Shown: positions 45,165-54,286 of the stretch, in pieces
How positions within the stretch are numbered: the first letter of the stretch is position 1
Layout: each line of letters starts with the position of its first letter
Source of the DNA: Tetragenococcus halophilus subsp. halophilus DSM 20339
GTDB taxonomy: Bacteria > Bacillota > Bacilli > Lactobacillales > Enterococcaceae
Length of the DNA: 64,000 nucleotides
Direction of reading: 5' to 3'
Assembly (NCBI RefSeq): GCF_003841405.1
Contig: NZ_PXYA01000003.1
Span: 124,001 to 188,000 of the forward strand
Translations under genes and position numbers: made by a program
Notes under the pieces: generated by a model
Told to the model about the DNA's origin: nothing
The model's input: the letters and a program-made list of their open reading frames with translations, nothing else
Database searches by the model: none

Positions 45165-47360
45165 ATGACGACAAAAAGAAATAGTGAGCAAAGTATCTCT
45201 TTATCTTCTCAACTTTCAGATATGAAAGTAATCAAACGTGATGGTCGTTTAGTTAATTTTAACGCACAAAAAATTTATGATGCATTGCTAAAAGCTAAAA
45301 AGCACCTAGAAGGTAACTTATCTCCACTCGATTATGAACATATCAATCGAATCGTAGAACAAGTAATTAGTGAAATCAATTATCGTTTTCAACAAAATGT
45401 TAAAATTTACGAGATCCAAAATATCGTTGAACATACACTTTTAGAAAACCACGAATATGAACTAGCTCAAGAATATATCAACTATCGAACGCAAAGAGAT
45501 TTTAAACGTAGCCAAGCAACTGATATCAACTTTAGTATTGATCAGTTAATGGGCAAAGAAAAAACGGTAGTCAACGAAAATGCCAATAAAGATAGCGATG
45601 TATTCAATACACAAAGAGACCTAACTGCTGGTATTGTTGGAAAATCAATCGGCCTTAAAATGTTACCTCCACATGTAGCAAATGCTCATCAAAAAGGGGA
45701 CATTCATTATCATGATCTAGATTATCAACCTTATGCTCCGATGACAAATTGCTGTTTGATTGACTTTAAAGGCATGTTAAACAATGGCTTTAAAATTGGA
45801 AATGCTGAAGTTGAGCCACCAAAGTCTATTCAAACGGCAACAGCGCAAATTTCACAAATTATTGCAAATGTCGCTTCCAGTCAATACGGTGGTTGTTCTG
45901 CCGATCGCTTAGATGAAACTTTAGCCCCTTTTGCTAAATTGAATTATCAGAAACATTTGAAGGAAGCAAAAATTTGGATTGAAGATCCGACACGACAAAA
46001 AGAATTCGCCATGAAAAAAACAAAAAAAGATATATTTGACGCCATGCAAAGTCTAGAATATGAAATCAATACCTTATTTACTTCAAATGGCCAAACACCT
46101 TTTACTTCTGTTGGCTTTGGTTTGGGCACAGATTGGTTTGCTAGAGAAATCCAACGGGCGATCTTGCAAAATAGAATCAACGGTTTAGGTAGCGAGCAGC
46201 GCACAGCGATCTTTCCTAAATTGATTTTTAGTATCAAAAGTGGGACCAACCTAAATCCTGAAGATCCTAATTATGACATAAAACAACTAGCTTTAGAATG
46301 TGCTACGAAAAGAATGTATCCAGATATTTTAAATTATGACAAAATCGTTAAATTAACAGGTAGTTTTAAAGTTCCTATGGGATGTCGTTCCTTCCTACAG
46401 GGATGGGAAAATGAGCAAGGCGAAGAGGTCAATGTTGGACGTATGAATTTAGGCGTAGTTACGATAAACTTACCGCGTATAGCCATGCAAGCAGAAGGCG
46501 ATATAGAAAATTTTTGGAAAATTTTAGATGAACGTTTAAGTATTGCAAAGGACGCTTTAGTTTATCGGGTAGAGCGTTGTAAACAAGCAAATCCTGCAAA
46601 TGCTCCTATTTTGTATATGTATGGCGCTTTTGGTAAACGTCTAGGGCGCGAAGAATCGGTAAATGAACTATTCAAAAATAAACGTGCAACTGTTTCACTT
46701 GGTTATATCGGTTTATATGAAGTAGCATCAGCTTTTTATGGACAAAACTGGGAAAGTAATGAAAAAGCTAAAAACTTTACCTTAGACATTGTCAAAAAGC
46801 TTAAAAATAATACCGACCAATGGGGAGACGAATATGGGTATCACTTTAGCGTCTATTGCACACCGAGTGAGAGCTTAACTGATCGTTTTTGCCGTTTAGA
46901 TACCGAAAAGTTTGGCACAGTAAAAAACATCACAGACAAAGAGTATTATACTAACAGCTTTCATTATGATATTCGTAAGGATCCTACGCCATTTGAAAAA
47001 TTAGATTTTGAAAAGGATTATCCAAAATACTGCTCAGGTGGTTTTATTCATTACTGCGAATACCCTGTTTTACAGCAAAATCCAAAAGCACTCGAGGCTG
47101 TCTGGGATTATTCTTACGATCGTGTTGGCTATTTAGGAACTAATACACCTATCGATCATTGTTATGAATGTGGTTTTGAAGGTGATTTTAAAGCAACAGA
47201 AAAAGGGTTTGAATGCCCGCAATGTGGAAATCATGATCCTAAAACTTGTGATGTTGTTAAAAGGACATGCGGATATCTAGGCAACCCACAAGCTCGTCCT
47301 ATGGTTCATGGACGTCATAAAGAAATCGCTTCTCGTGTAAAGCATATGGGAAATCACTAG
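45165..47360 (+). CDS. nrdD: Anaerobic ribonucleoside-triphosphate reductase NrdD
   Basis: NrdD reduces ribonucleotides to deoxyribonucleotides without oxygen, using a glycyl radical made by NrdG. From ATG 45165 it has 731 residues; TTG one codon earlier has better spacing to AAGGAG. An N-terminal ATP-cone (VIKRDGRLVNFNAQKIYDALLKA), the active-site part PMTNCCLIDFKGML, a zinc ribbon CYECGF..CPQCGNH, and the glycyl-radical site RTCGYLGNPQARP near the C-terminus are present. The stop TAG lies within the target duplication of the downstream IS, which does not change the protein. Confidence 0.96.
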   Translation: MTTKRNSEQSISLSSQLSDMKVIKRDGRLVNFNAQKIYDALLKAKKHLEGNLSPLDYEHINRIVEQVISEINYRFQQNVKIYEIQNIVEHTLLENHEYELAQEYINYRTQRDFKRSQATDINFSIDQLMGKEKTVVNENANKDSDVFNTQRDLTAGIVGKSIGLKMLPPHVANAHQKGDIHYHDLDYQPYAPMTNCCLIDFKGMLNNGFKIGNAEVEPPKSIQTATAQISQIIANVASSQYGGCSADRLDETLAPFAKLNYQKHLKEAKIWIEDPTRQKEFAMKKTKKDIFDAMQSLEYEINTLFTSNGQTPFTSVGFGLGTDWFAREIQRAILQNRINGLGSEQRTAIFPKLIFSIKSGTNLNPEDPNYDIKQLALECATKRMYPDILNYDKIVKLTGSFKVPMGCRSFLQGWENEQGEEVNVGRMNLGVVTINLPRIAMQAEGDIENFWKILDERLSIAKDALVYRVERCKQANPANAPILYMYGAFGKRLGREESVNELFKNKRATVSLGYIGLYEVASAFYGQNWESNEKAKNFTLDIVKKLKNNTDQWGDEYGYHFSVYCTPSESLTDRFCRLDTEKFGTVKNITDKEYYTNSFHYDIRKDPTPFEKLDFEKDYPKYCSGGFIHYCEYPVLQQNPKALEAVWDYSYDRVGYLGTNTPIDHCYECGFEGDFKATEKGFECPQCGNHDPKTCDVVKRTCGYLGNPQARPMVHGRHKEIASRVKHMGNH

Positions 47361-47362
47361 TG

Positions 47363-48732
47363 GTGCATTAATATGATCAGAATATTCAGATTTTAACTTT
47401 TTTCTAAAAAATGACAAAAAAATCAAATGCTTGCGCAAAGGATGACTTTTCCAGAAAAAAATTTTCATTATTTATCTGAATACTATTGCAACAACGACAA
47501 ATGCTATTTCGTCACGTAGGAACGAGCAACACCCATAATTCTTCAAAAGGTTGAAAAAGCAAGTGTTTCAATAGACGCTTGATTTGAAAAGGAGATTTCT
47601 TACTTCCTGTCTCCACTTTGAGTAAATACGTCAGTAGACTGGCAATCATGGCGAGAATGATTTGATTGCTTACCCCTTTTTCACTGTGGGAAAATAGCTT
47701 TTTTATCGTCATATGTTGCTTGATGTGCTTAAAAAATAGTTCAATTTGCCAACGAGCTTTGTACATGTCGGCCACTTCTTGGGCGGTCACATCAAAACGG
47801 TTAGTGACAAAACGTAATTGTTTTCCCTTTTCATCCTGAATCGTCACTAAGCGAAACGGGGAGGTTAAATAAACCTGCGTACCTAACACCACCATTTGGT
47901 CACGCAAAATGTTTTTACTCTGAGAAGTATCATAAGTTTCTCTGACATGGATTTTGGTGTTTTTCTTCACTCTTGTGACGAAAAAATAGCCATCGGCTTC
48001 CATTTCATCCAGTCGCTCGTAATCAATATAACCACGGTCAAAGATATAGGTCGCTTCCGGTTGATTGACAAAAACTTCTAAGTGATTGTCATCATGTTCA
48101 ACCGCATTCGTGACTTCAAACTGATCCGGATACAAGTGTTCTTTATCCATAAAACAAAGTTTTAAGTGAAGCTTGATCCCCGCTTTGGTTGAGCGAAAGT
48201 CCGCCCAAGGATATCGAGTGGTATTTAACGGAAAGGTAGAAGAATCCACGAGATAGAGCGCATTTCGTTTAGTCACCGGTGTTTTTGACCGTGCTTTTTC
48301 CAGTAACTGTGCGAAAATCGCCCACAAAATTTCGTCATCCATCTGGGCGAGCTCACGGGAAAGCTGCGAATGGCTGATGGCATCTAACGCCATGGTCTGT
48401 TGTAGATCAGGGGAAACAAATGCCGTATCCATTTCACGTAAACTTTCACACTCATGATCGATGCCATAGAGAAACACCTTCAAAAAGTGTTCAAAAGCAA
48501 ATTTTTTATGATACTTGTCGGCTTGAGAAATTTTCTCACGAATAGAAAAAGGTAATTTTTTGAAATTTATGTTCGAAAACCATTTATTAAAAGCTGAAAT
48601 TGTTTTATACTTATCCATATTAAGTTCCTTTGTATTGGTCTTGGATAAGTCATCCAAGCTCAGTATAAAGGATTTTTTTATGAATGAAAATAGTGTGAAA
48701 CATAAAGAGCTAATTTAAAATGTTTCATGCAC
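47363..48732 (-). mobile_element. IS4-family insertion sequence (1370 bp) between nrdD and nrdG
   Basis: The 8-bp direct repeat CACTAGTG flanks the element at 47355-47362 and 48733-48740. The ends start GTGCATTAA (left) and GTGCATGAA (right, complement), a short imperfect inverted repeat. It carries one transposase on the minus strand, against the direction of nrdD and nrdG. A further inverted repeat TATTCAGAT/ATCTGAATA lies inside the left end. Confidence 0.88.
47512..48618 (-). CDS. IS4-family transposase
   Basis: From ATG 48618 (AAAGGA upstream) the transposase has 368 residues. DDE residues lie in ALYLVDSSTFPLNTTRYPWADF, ATYIFDRGYIDYERLDEMEADGYFFVTRVKKN and the YREK motif YKARWQIELFFKHIKQHMTIKKLF. 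An N-terminal DUF4372-like region (FEHFLKVFLYGIDHECESLREMD) fits an IS4 subgroup. It differs from the transposase at 38954-40312. It looks intact. Confidence 0.93.
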   Translation of the reverse strand: MDKYKTISAFNKWFSNINFKKLPFSIREKISQADKYHKKFAFEHFLKVFLYGIDHECESLREMDTAFVSPDLQQTMALDAISHSQLSRELAQMDDEILWAIFAQLLEKARSKTPVTKRNALYLVDSSTFPLNTTRYPWADFRSTKAGIKLHLKLCFMDKEHLYPDQFEVTNAVEHDDNHLEVFVNQPEATYIFDRGYIDYERLDEMEADGYFFVTRVKKNTKIHVRETYDTSQSKNILRDQMVVLGTQVYLTSPFRLVTIQDEKGKQLRFVTNRFDVTAQEVADMYKARWQIELFFKHIKQHMTIKKLFSHSEKGVSNQIILAMIASLLTYLLKVETGSKKSPFQIKRLLKHLLFQPFEELWVLLVPT

Positions 48733-48779
48733 CACTAGTGATGGGAAATGAATAAATTATTTGCTAAAGGAGGACTATA

Positions 48780-49382
48780 TTGCGTAACCCAAAACCTAAA
48801 GAATGGCAAGCAAAAGACTATAGTAAAAATTATATCGCAGATTATAAACCCTTCAATTTTGTTGATGGTGAGGGCGTAAGAAATAGCCTATATGTAAGTG
48901 GCTGTCTTTTTGCCTGTGAAGGTTGTTTTAATAAAGCTGTCCAAAGCTTTCGTTATGGTCAACCTTTCACCCAAGAACTAGAAGAACAAATTATCAAGGA
49001 TCTCGCACCCGAATATGTACAAGGATTGACGCTTTTAGGAGGGGAACCTTTTTTAAATACCGAAGTTTGCTTGCAAGTTATCAACCATACTAAAGAAGTT
49101 TACGGTAATAAAAAAGATATCTGGAGCTGGTCAGGTTATACTTTTGAAGAATTATTGCAAGATACTGATGATAAGCTGGAGATGCTTGCAAAAATAGATA
49201 TCTTAGTAGATGGACGCTTTGAATTGAGTAAAAAAAATCTAAATTTACAATTTCGTGGCAGCAGCAATCAGCGAATTATTGATGTAGCAAAGTCATTGGA
49301 AATTGGACAAGCAGTTATCTGGGAAAAATGTCATGACGCTGATACCCAATATGAACAAATAAAAAAACAAAATCTAATCTAA
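48780..49382 (+). CDS. nrdG: Anaerobic ribonucleotide reductase activating protein NrdG
   Basis: NrdG is a radical SAM enzyme that makes the glycyl radical on NrdD. The 200 residues start with TTG after GGAGG. The iron-sulphur motif is SGCLFACEGCFNKAVQ (CxxxCxxC), preceded by FNFVDGEGVRNSLYVSG, with LTLLGGEPFLN for SAM binding. It was formerly about 45 bases behind nrdD; the IS now separates them by 1.4 kb, so its expression may have changed. Confidence 0.95.
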   Translation: MRNPKPKEWQAKDYSKNYIADYKPFNFVDGEGVRNSLYVSGCLFACEGCFNKAVQSFRYGQPFTQELEEQIIKDLAPEYVQGLTLLGGEPFLNTEVCLQVINHTKEVYGNKKDIWSWSGYTFEELLQDTDDKLEMLAKIDILVDGRFELSKKNLNLQFRGSSNQRIIDVAKSLEIGQAVIWEKCHDADTQYEQIKKQNLI

Positions 49383-49421
49383 AATAGGGCTAGGACATAA
49401 ATTCCTTTGCTAATAAAACAT

Positions 49422-49501
49422 CCGAACTATATTCGTTAAGATCTGCTGCTTACCCTAAGTTTGCGATAAGTAACCGCAGGAGAAATCTTTCTATAGTTCG
49501 G
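49422..49501 (+). repeat. Structured intergenic element A with CCGAACTAT arms
   Basis: Arms CCGAACTATA (49422-49431) and TATAGTTCGG (49492-49501) enclose a second stem AAGAT/ATCTT and a third CTGCTTAC/GTAA-CC-GCAG, then a T-rich tail. It lies just after nrdG. Element B at 26580-26676 shares the outer arm and about 18 of the first 23 bases; in its second stem both strands have changed (GAGAT/ATCTC), which keeps the pairing. Around it (49383-49674) I see no gene. Confidence 0.7.
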
Positions 49502-49674
49502 TATTTTATTTTGCTTTTAATTAGGATCCAGTCTCTTGTTTTTAAATGATTCACTTTTTAATATCATTCATTAAAACAATACGCTTGATCTTTGCCAAAA
49601 ATTGCTTTGCTTTATGAGAGAATCTCTCTTTCCTTCATGCTATGATGAAAAAAATAGCCGAAAGGGTGGTTTCT

Positions 49675-50742
49675 ATGCAAAAAACAAAGAAAGAGAAAAA
49701 ACGACTAACGCCAAATAAAACTTCAGAGGATGCACTTGATCTTATTTTTAATGAGATAAAAGGGATTATTGATGATGATGCAACTGTTAATAATTATCAA
49801 TTCTTTTTAACTACAATAGCTGAATTACTAGAACATGTAAAAAATACACCTTGGCCAGATAAAGCCTCCGATTTCATTCAAGAATTTTATTATCCATATA
49901 ACGAAATAAGTGCTGTAAATCGCTATATGTTGTTCCGGGAACCTTATCGAATGTATTGCAAAATGACACGTGCTTACTATGTCCTTACAAATCCTCTAGG
50001 AAAAAAAGTATTTCAACAATTGTTGGAATGGTACCCTTTTGCGGAAGGAAAACAGATCCTTTCTACCTGGCCGGACAATTATTTGATCAGTCAATTTCGA
50101 CCGACGAAATTAGAAAATCGGGTTTATTTCGAAGACATTAGAACTCAGAAAAAATATCCTATTGTGGTTGATGAAAAAGAACAAGAAAATTTTTTCAGCA
50201 ACTTGCCCTCCCTTTTCATTACTATGCTGGTTCCTGCTAAAGATGGTTACATTTTAGACATTCTACTTGCTAATGAGCTTTTCGATTTAATTTCCCCAAC
50301 CATTATTGAACAAATGGACAAACTACAATGGGAAAAGTATTTAATGCATTGGTTCCGCAAAAATCTATTAGAACTTGTGACTAAACTTTACTCATCTTGT
50401 AATGATCGACCTACGCCTGAGTTTTATTCTGCACACCAGCTAAAAGGAGAAACGAACGAACATTTTGCTAATCGATTGATCGACCAAGATAATTCTTTGA
50501 GAAGATTTCCTCAACGCCAACTACTGAGTGAATTCTTTATTAAAATAATTCATACCTTTCCAAGGTTATTCGCAGCCCAAGTCAACGTAATGCCATTATT
50601 AGAAGCAGTTAAACTACTATTTGACGATATTGATTTAAATGCTGAATTACAACTTCAAAAGCATCCAATTGATTTTTGGTTATACTTAATTTTAACTACA
50701 CTACCAGAAGAAGCTGCAAAATTTAAAAATTATCGCCTATGA
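49675..50742 (+). CDS. Unknown cytoplasmic protein (355 aa)
   Basis: I do not recognise this protein. From ATG 49675, behind AAGGGTGG, it has 355 residues; an ATG frame from 49642 is open but weaker. It begins with a short basic tail (QKTKKEKKRLTPNK), then is a soluble helical protein rich in aromatic and charged residues. There are no membrane segments, no cysteine clusters and no nucleotide-binding loop that I can see. Stretches such as FREPYRMYCKMTRAYYVL and HPIDFWLYLILTTLPEEA might help a search. It stands alone between nrdG and dinB. Confidence 0.8.
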   Translation: MQKTKKEKKRLTPNKTSEDALDLIFNEIKGIIDDDATVNNYQFFLTTIAELLEHVKNTPWPDKASDFIQEFYYPYNEISAVNRYMLFREPYRMYCKMTRAYYVLTNPLGKKVFQQLLEWYPFAEGKQILSTWPDNYLISQFRPTKLENRVYFEDIRTQKKYPIVVDEKEQENFFSNLPSLFITMLVPAKDGYILDILLANELFDLISPTIIEQMDKLQWEKYLMHWFRKNLLELVTKLYSSCNDRPTPEFYSAHQLKGETNEHFANRLIDQDNSLRRFPQRQLLSEFFIKIIHTFPRLFAAQVNVMPLLEAVKLLFDDIDLNAELQLQKHPIDFWLYLILTTLPEEAAKFKNYRL

Positions 50743-50762
50743 AAAATAAACACGTATAAGAA

Positions 50763-50792
50763 GAGGCTGGGACAAAAAGCCTAGCCTCACTT
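50763..50792. repeat. GAGGCT hairpin of the GGGACAAAA type
   Basis: GAGGCTGGGACAAAAAGCCTAGCCTC has complementary ends (GAGGCT/AGCCTC). Similar GAGGCTGGGACA hairpins are scattered between genes in enterococci and relatives. Here it follows the unknown gene by 20 bases and may help end transcription. The rest of the 50743-50976 gap holds nothing else that I recognise. Confidence 0.55.
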
Positions 50793-50976
50793 CTGCGTCA
50801 AACTCCTCAAATGACCCCTTTTAATACGAAAATCTTGGAAACAGCGATCTAATACCCACATGAATCGTAAATAGAGCATTATTTTTTCCTTCATTAGAAC
50901 GGTTACCTCAATTTTTAAAAATTTGTTTGGACTATTCTAATTTAACGAAATAACGAAAAAATGGTATTTTATCTAT

Positions 50977-52104
50977 TTATTTATAAGGATCGCCTGTTTC
51001 CCATAAAGGAAGGACAATATTCTCATACGTTAACGGGTCTAAATTCGTCATTGTAATCCCTAAAAGTCGCACCCCTTTTTCCACTTGAGCCACTTCTTCA
51101 AAGATTAAACTTGCCTGCGAAAAAATATCATCTTTTTGGTAAATATATTCTTGGACTGTCGCGCGTTTAGTGATGGTTTCAAAATCAGAATAACGTAATT
51201 TTAATACAACTGTCTTTCCATGCTTTTGCTCTTTTTTTAAACTTTCTGTTACTTGCTCTGCCATAATTCTTAGCTGTGATAAGCATTCTTGTTCACTCGT
51301 TAAAGCTTTACCGTAAGTTCGCTCACGTCCAACAGACTTACGTTCTCTAGTGACTTGAACAGGAGAATTATGGATACCTCTAACTTTCCGATAAAGAGAA
51401 TATCCCATTTTCCCAAAAATCTGGATTAATTCCATTTCACTTTTTTGGTAAAGATCATTTCCTGTATAAATTCCTAATTCGTGCATTTTAGGTACTGTTT
51501 TTTTGCCAACACCGTGAAATTTTTCAATAGGTAAATCGCGCAAAAACTCAACAGCTTCATCCGGCGTAACTACCGTCAATCCTCTTGGTTTTTGATAATC
51601 TGAAGCTAATTTGGCTAAAAATTTGTTATAACTGACACCAGCTGAGCAAGTTAAATGAACTTCTTGCCATATATCATGTTGAATCAATTTAGCGATTTTT
51701 ATCGCTGAGCTACTATTTATTTTATTATTTGTCACATCTAAATATGCTTCATCGATTGACACAGGTTCGATGATATCAGTATAACAATGAAAAATTTCAC
51801 GTATTTTTTGGGAAATTTCTCGGTATTTTTGATGATTCCCTGGAACAAAAGTCGCGTGGGGACATAATTCATAAGCTTTTTGTGCACTCATTGCTGAATG
51901 GATGCCATATTTACGCGCCTTATAATTCGCAGTTGTCACAACACCACGCCCACCAGTATCTTTAGGATGGCGAGCGATCACGAGTGGATACTGGGCTAAT
52001 TTTAGGTTATCTCTTTCTTCAACTGAAGCAAAGAAAGCATCCATATCAATATGGATAACTTTACGCGAAGTATCATTTTTTAATGGAAATTGTAAGCCGT
52101 TCAT
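50977..52104 (-). CDS. dinB: DNA polymerase IV (Y-family)
   Basis: Pol IV copies damaged templates with low fidelity. From ATG 52104 (GAGG 8 bases upstream) it has 375 residues. The catalytic carboxylates are in IHIDMDAFFASVEERDN and EPVSIDEAYLDVTNN. The finger stretch TANYKARKYGIHSAM, the helix-hairpin-helix LPIEKFHGVGKKTVPKMHELGI, and the little-finger domain (GRERTYGKALTSEQECLSQL) are intact. Confidence 0.96.
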   Translation of the reverse strand: MNGLQFPLKNDTSRKVIHIDMDAFFASVEERDNLKLAQYPLVIARHPKDTGGRGVVTTANYKARKYGIHSAMSAQKAYELCPHATFVPGNHQKYREISQKIREIFHCYTDIIEPVSIDEAYLDVTNNKINSSSAIKIAKLIQHDIWQEVHLTCSAGVSYNKFLAKLASDYQKPRGLTVVTPDEAVEFLRDLPIEKFHGVGKKTVPKMHELGIYTGNDLYQKSEMELIQIFGKMGYSLYRKVRGIHNSPVQVTRERKSVGRERTYGKALTSEQECLSQLRIMAEQVTESLKKEQKHGKTVVLKLRYSDFETITKRATVQEYIYQKDDIFSQASLIFEEVAQVEKGVRLLGITMTNLDPLTYENIVLPLWETGDPYK

Positions 52105-52157
52105 CTTCCCCACCTCAATTCCATTATACTCAAACGAACGTTCCCCTGCAAATTGTT

Positions 52158-53024
52158 CTATTTATTTAATTCGTGATAGGCATTATAGACCTTTTGTTTT
52201 TTTAAATTATTTTGTTTAGCTACCTCTTTAATTGCATCATTAGGTCTAAGACCTGTAGCGATGAACTGTTCTACTTGTTCTTTTAAAGGGGCTTGTGGCA
52301 GTGATATATCGACTTCTTGTTCCGACTGACCTTCAATCAGGAGACAACACTCCCCTTTCAGTGTATTTTCAGTTAAATATTCCTTTAATTCAGCTAAGGT
52401 TCCACGAAGATATTCTTCATGGATTTTAGTTAACTCTCGGCAAATAACAGCTTTTCTTTGGGGATTAAATACTTCATTCATATTTAAAACAGTATTTTTT
52501 AAACGATAAGGGGATTCGTAAAAAATCATTGTCGCCTTTATTGTCGCCAATTGTTTTAATTCTGCTTTTTGGTCTTTTTTTCTACGTGGTAAAAAACCAT
52601 AAAAATAATTAGGCTGCGCGTTTAATCCAGAAGCAATCAAAGCTGTTAGTCCTGCTGTTGAACCAGGCAAAGAAATCACAGAAATCCCTTCTTGAATACA
52701 AGCAGCTACCAATTCTTGTCCGGGATCGCTAATAGAAGGCATACCCGCATCACTTACTTGTGCGATCGTCTGTCCTTTTTTTAATAACTTCAAAAATTCG
52801 GGAATGCGCTGTTTGTAATTATGTTCATGTAAACTTTTTTGAGCAACTTCAATTGCAAAATGGTTTAATAACTTTTGTGTGTTACGTGTGTCTTCACTAG
52901 CAATTAAATCAGCCTCTTTTAATATTTTCACACCACGTACAGTCATATCTTCTAAATTGCCAATGGGCGTTGGCACAAGATATAATTTCCCTAGCTCATC
53001 TTTATAACTTTTTTGTTTTTTCAA
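52158..53024 (-). CDS. rsmI: RsmI, 16S rRNA C1402 2'-O-methyltransferase
   Basis: RsmI methylates the ribose of C1402, the same nucleotide modified by RsmH, whose gene is also in this window. The 288 residues show LYLVPTPIGNLEDMTVRGVKIL, ASEDTRNTQKLLNHF, VSDAGMPSISDPGQELV and LPGSTAGLTALIASGL. The start is TTG with GGAGG 6 bases upstream. It follows yabA, with a terminator between. Confidence 0.95.
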   Translation of the reverse strand: MKKQKSYKDELGKLYLVPTPIGNLEDMTVRGVKILKEADLIASEDTRNTQKLLNHFAIEVAQKSLHEHNYKQRIPEFLKLLKKGQTIAQVSDAGMPSISDPGQELVAACIQEGISVISLPGSTAGLTALIASGLNAQPNYFYGFLPRRKKDQKAELKQLATIKATMIFYESPYRLKNTVLNMNEVFNPQRKAVICRELTKIHEEYLRGTLAELKEYLTENTLKGECCLLIEGQSEQEVDISLPQAPLKEQVEQFIATGLRPNDAIKEVAKQNNLKKQKVYNAYHELNK

Positions 53025-53049
53025 TACTTGCCTCCACTAAATTTTTTTA

Positions 53050-53085
53050 TAAAAAAAGACTGGGTATCAAAAAATGATCCAGTCA
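53050..53085 (-). terminator. Terminator between yabA and rsmI
   Basis: Minus-strand arms GACTGG and CCAGTC (53079-53084 / 53058-53063), with further pairing inside, are followed by seven T, just after the yabA stop. Transcription of rsmI may depend on read-through or its own promoter. Confidence 0.75.
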
Positions 53086-53089
53086 ATTC

Positions 53090-53446
53090 CTATTTATTGC
53101 TACTATCACGGTAAATAACTTCCAAGCAAAAGGCACAAGGTTCATCATGTTCACGTCTTGCACCATATAAATCATAACAAACATGGAAACCTTCTTCATA
53201 AATTTTTTCAAGATTTAAACGTGATCGTGAAAGTTCTTGTTTTTCCTTTTCTGGAAGTTTAGCATCTTGCTGACTTAATTCATGGATACGTTCTCTTAAC
53301 CGTTGATTTTCTAACTCTAGTGTTGCATTTTTTTCAACCAATTCTTGTAAAGAATCCTTCATTTCCATCAAATTTTGTGATAGTTTTTGCAAATCTTCAT
53401 CAAATTCATTTAATCCATCATACAAAGAACGTTTATCCATCGACAT
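53090..53446 (-). CDS. yabA: Replication initiation control protein YabA
   Basis: YabA binds DnaA and the sliding clamp and limits replication initiation. The protein has about 118 residues: an N-terminal leucine-zipper coiled coil (LNEFDEDLQKLSQNLMEMKDSL onward to about 65) and a C-terminal zinc-binding domain FHVCYDLYGARREHDEPCAFCLEV. ATG 53446 is chosen; ATG 53452 is possible. It overlaps the end of ricT. Confidence 0.94.
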   Translation of the reverse strand: MSMDKRSLYDGLNEFDEDLQKLSQNLMEMKDSLQELVEKNATLELENQRLRERIHELSQQDAKLPEKEKQELSRSRLNLEKIYEEGFHVCYDLYGARREHDEPCAFCLEVIYRDSSNK

Positions 53447-54272
53447 GTGCATCACCTGCTTTAAGCGTTTCTTTCAATTCTTTATAATCATATTCTACAG
53501 GAAGTTGTTGACTTTTTAGACGAACCTTTACCACACGACTTAATAAATTAAGTCCAACGACTTGTCCCTTATCTTCAGGTGTCATAACTACCCTACCATA
53601 ATCAGGCAATTCTTTTTTAGCCTGTACGTATTCGTCGTTTTCATAATTTAAACAACACATTAAACGTCCGCATAGGCCTGATATTTTGCTTGGATTCAAA
53701 GAAAGACCTTGATCTTTAGCCATTTTAATTGAAACAGGAACAAATTCCCCTAAAAAGGTAGAACAACATAACTGCCGACCACAAGGACCAATTCCACCGA
53801 TGATTTTTGCCTGATCTCTTATACCTATCTGACGTAATTCAATTCTCATTTTAAAAACACTTGCCAATTCTTTAACAAGCCCTCTAAAATCGATTCGTTT
53901 ATCTGCAGTAAAACGAAAGATTATTTTATCACGTTCAAAAGTATATTCAGCGTCAACTAATCTCATATCAATTCGATATTCATCTATTTTTTGCTTTCCG
54001 ATTTTTAGTGCTTTTTGAGCGTCCATTCTATTTTTCATATCTTGTGATAATTCTTCTTTAGTCGCTTTATGTAAGATTGATCCTATTTCATCTGGCAAAT
54101 CCTTTTCTGTCATTTCTTTATTGCCAACTACAACATTAGCAATCGCTTTTAAATGCTCTTTTTCAACCAAAACTTTATCGCCACATAAGAGATTTTCATC
54201 TCCTACTGAAAAATAGTCAATAGGGCCAGCCTTATGATAACGAACGCCTGCTACATTGATCACGTTGCTCAT
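53433..54272 (-). CDS. ricT: RicT/YaaT, PSP1 domain protein
   Basis: RicT is part of the RicAFT complex that aids RNase Y-dependent RNA processing in Bacillus and carries iron-sulphur clusters. The 279 residues have the PSP1 domain with RIELRQIGIRDQAKIIGGIGPCGRQLCCSTFL and GLCGRLMCCLNYEND, the cysteine sites. It lies between holB and yabA, the usual order. Confidence 0.93.
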   Translation of the reverse strand: MSNVINVAGVRYHKAGPIDYFSVGDENLLCGDKVLVEKEHLKAIANVVVGNKEMTEKDLPDEIGSILHKATKEELSQDMKNRMDAQKALKIGKQKIDEYRIDMRLVDAEYTFERDKIIFRFTADKRIDFRGLVKELASVFKMRIELRQIGIRDQAKIIGGIGPCGRQLCCSTFLGEFVPVSIKMAKDQGLSLNPSKISGLCGRLMCCLNYENDEYVQAKKELPDYGRVVMTPEDKGQVVGLNLLSRVVKVRLKSQQLPVEYDYKELKETLKAGDAHVDG

Positions 54273-54286
54273 CCTTTCTTAAGGAA

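Noticed and set aside
47363-47511. Separate small RNA in the left end of the second IS (TATTCAGAT inverted repeat)
   Set aside because: The repeat is short and inside the IS boundary; it is simplest to treat it as part of the element.
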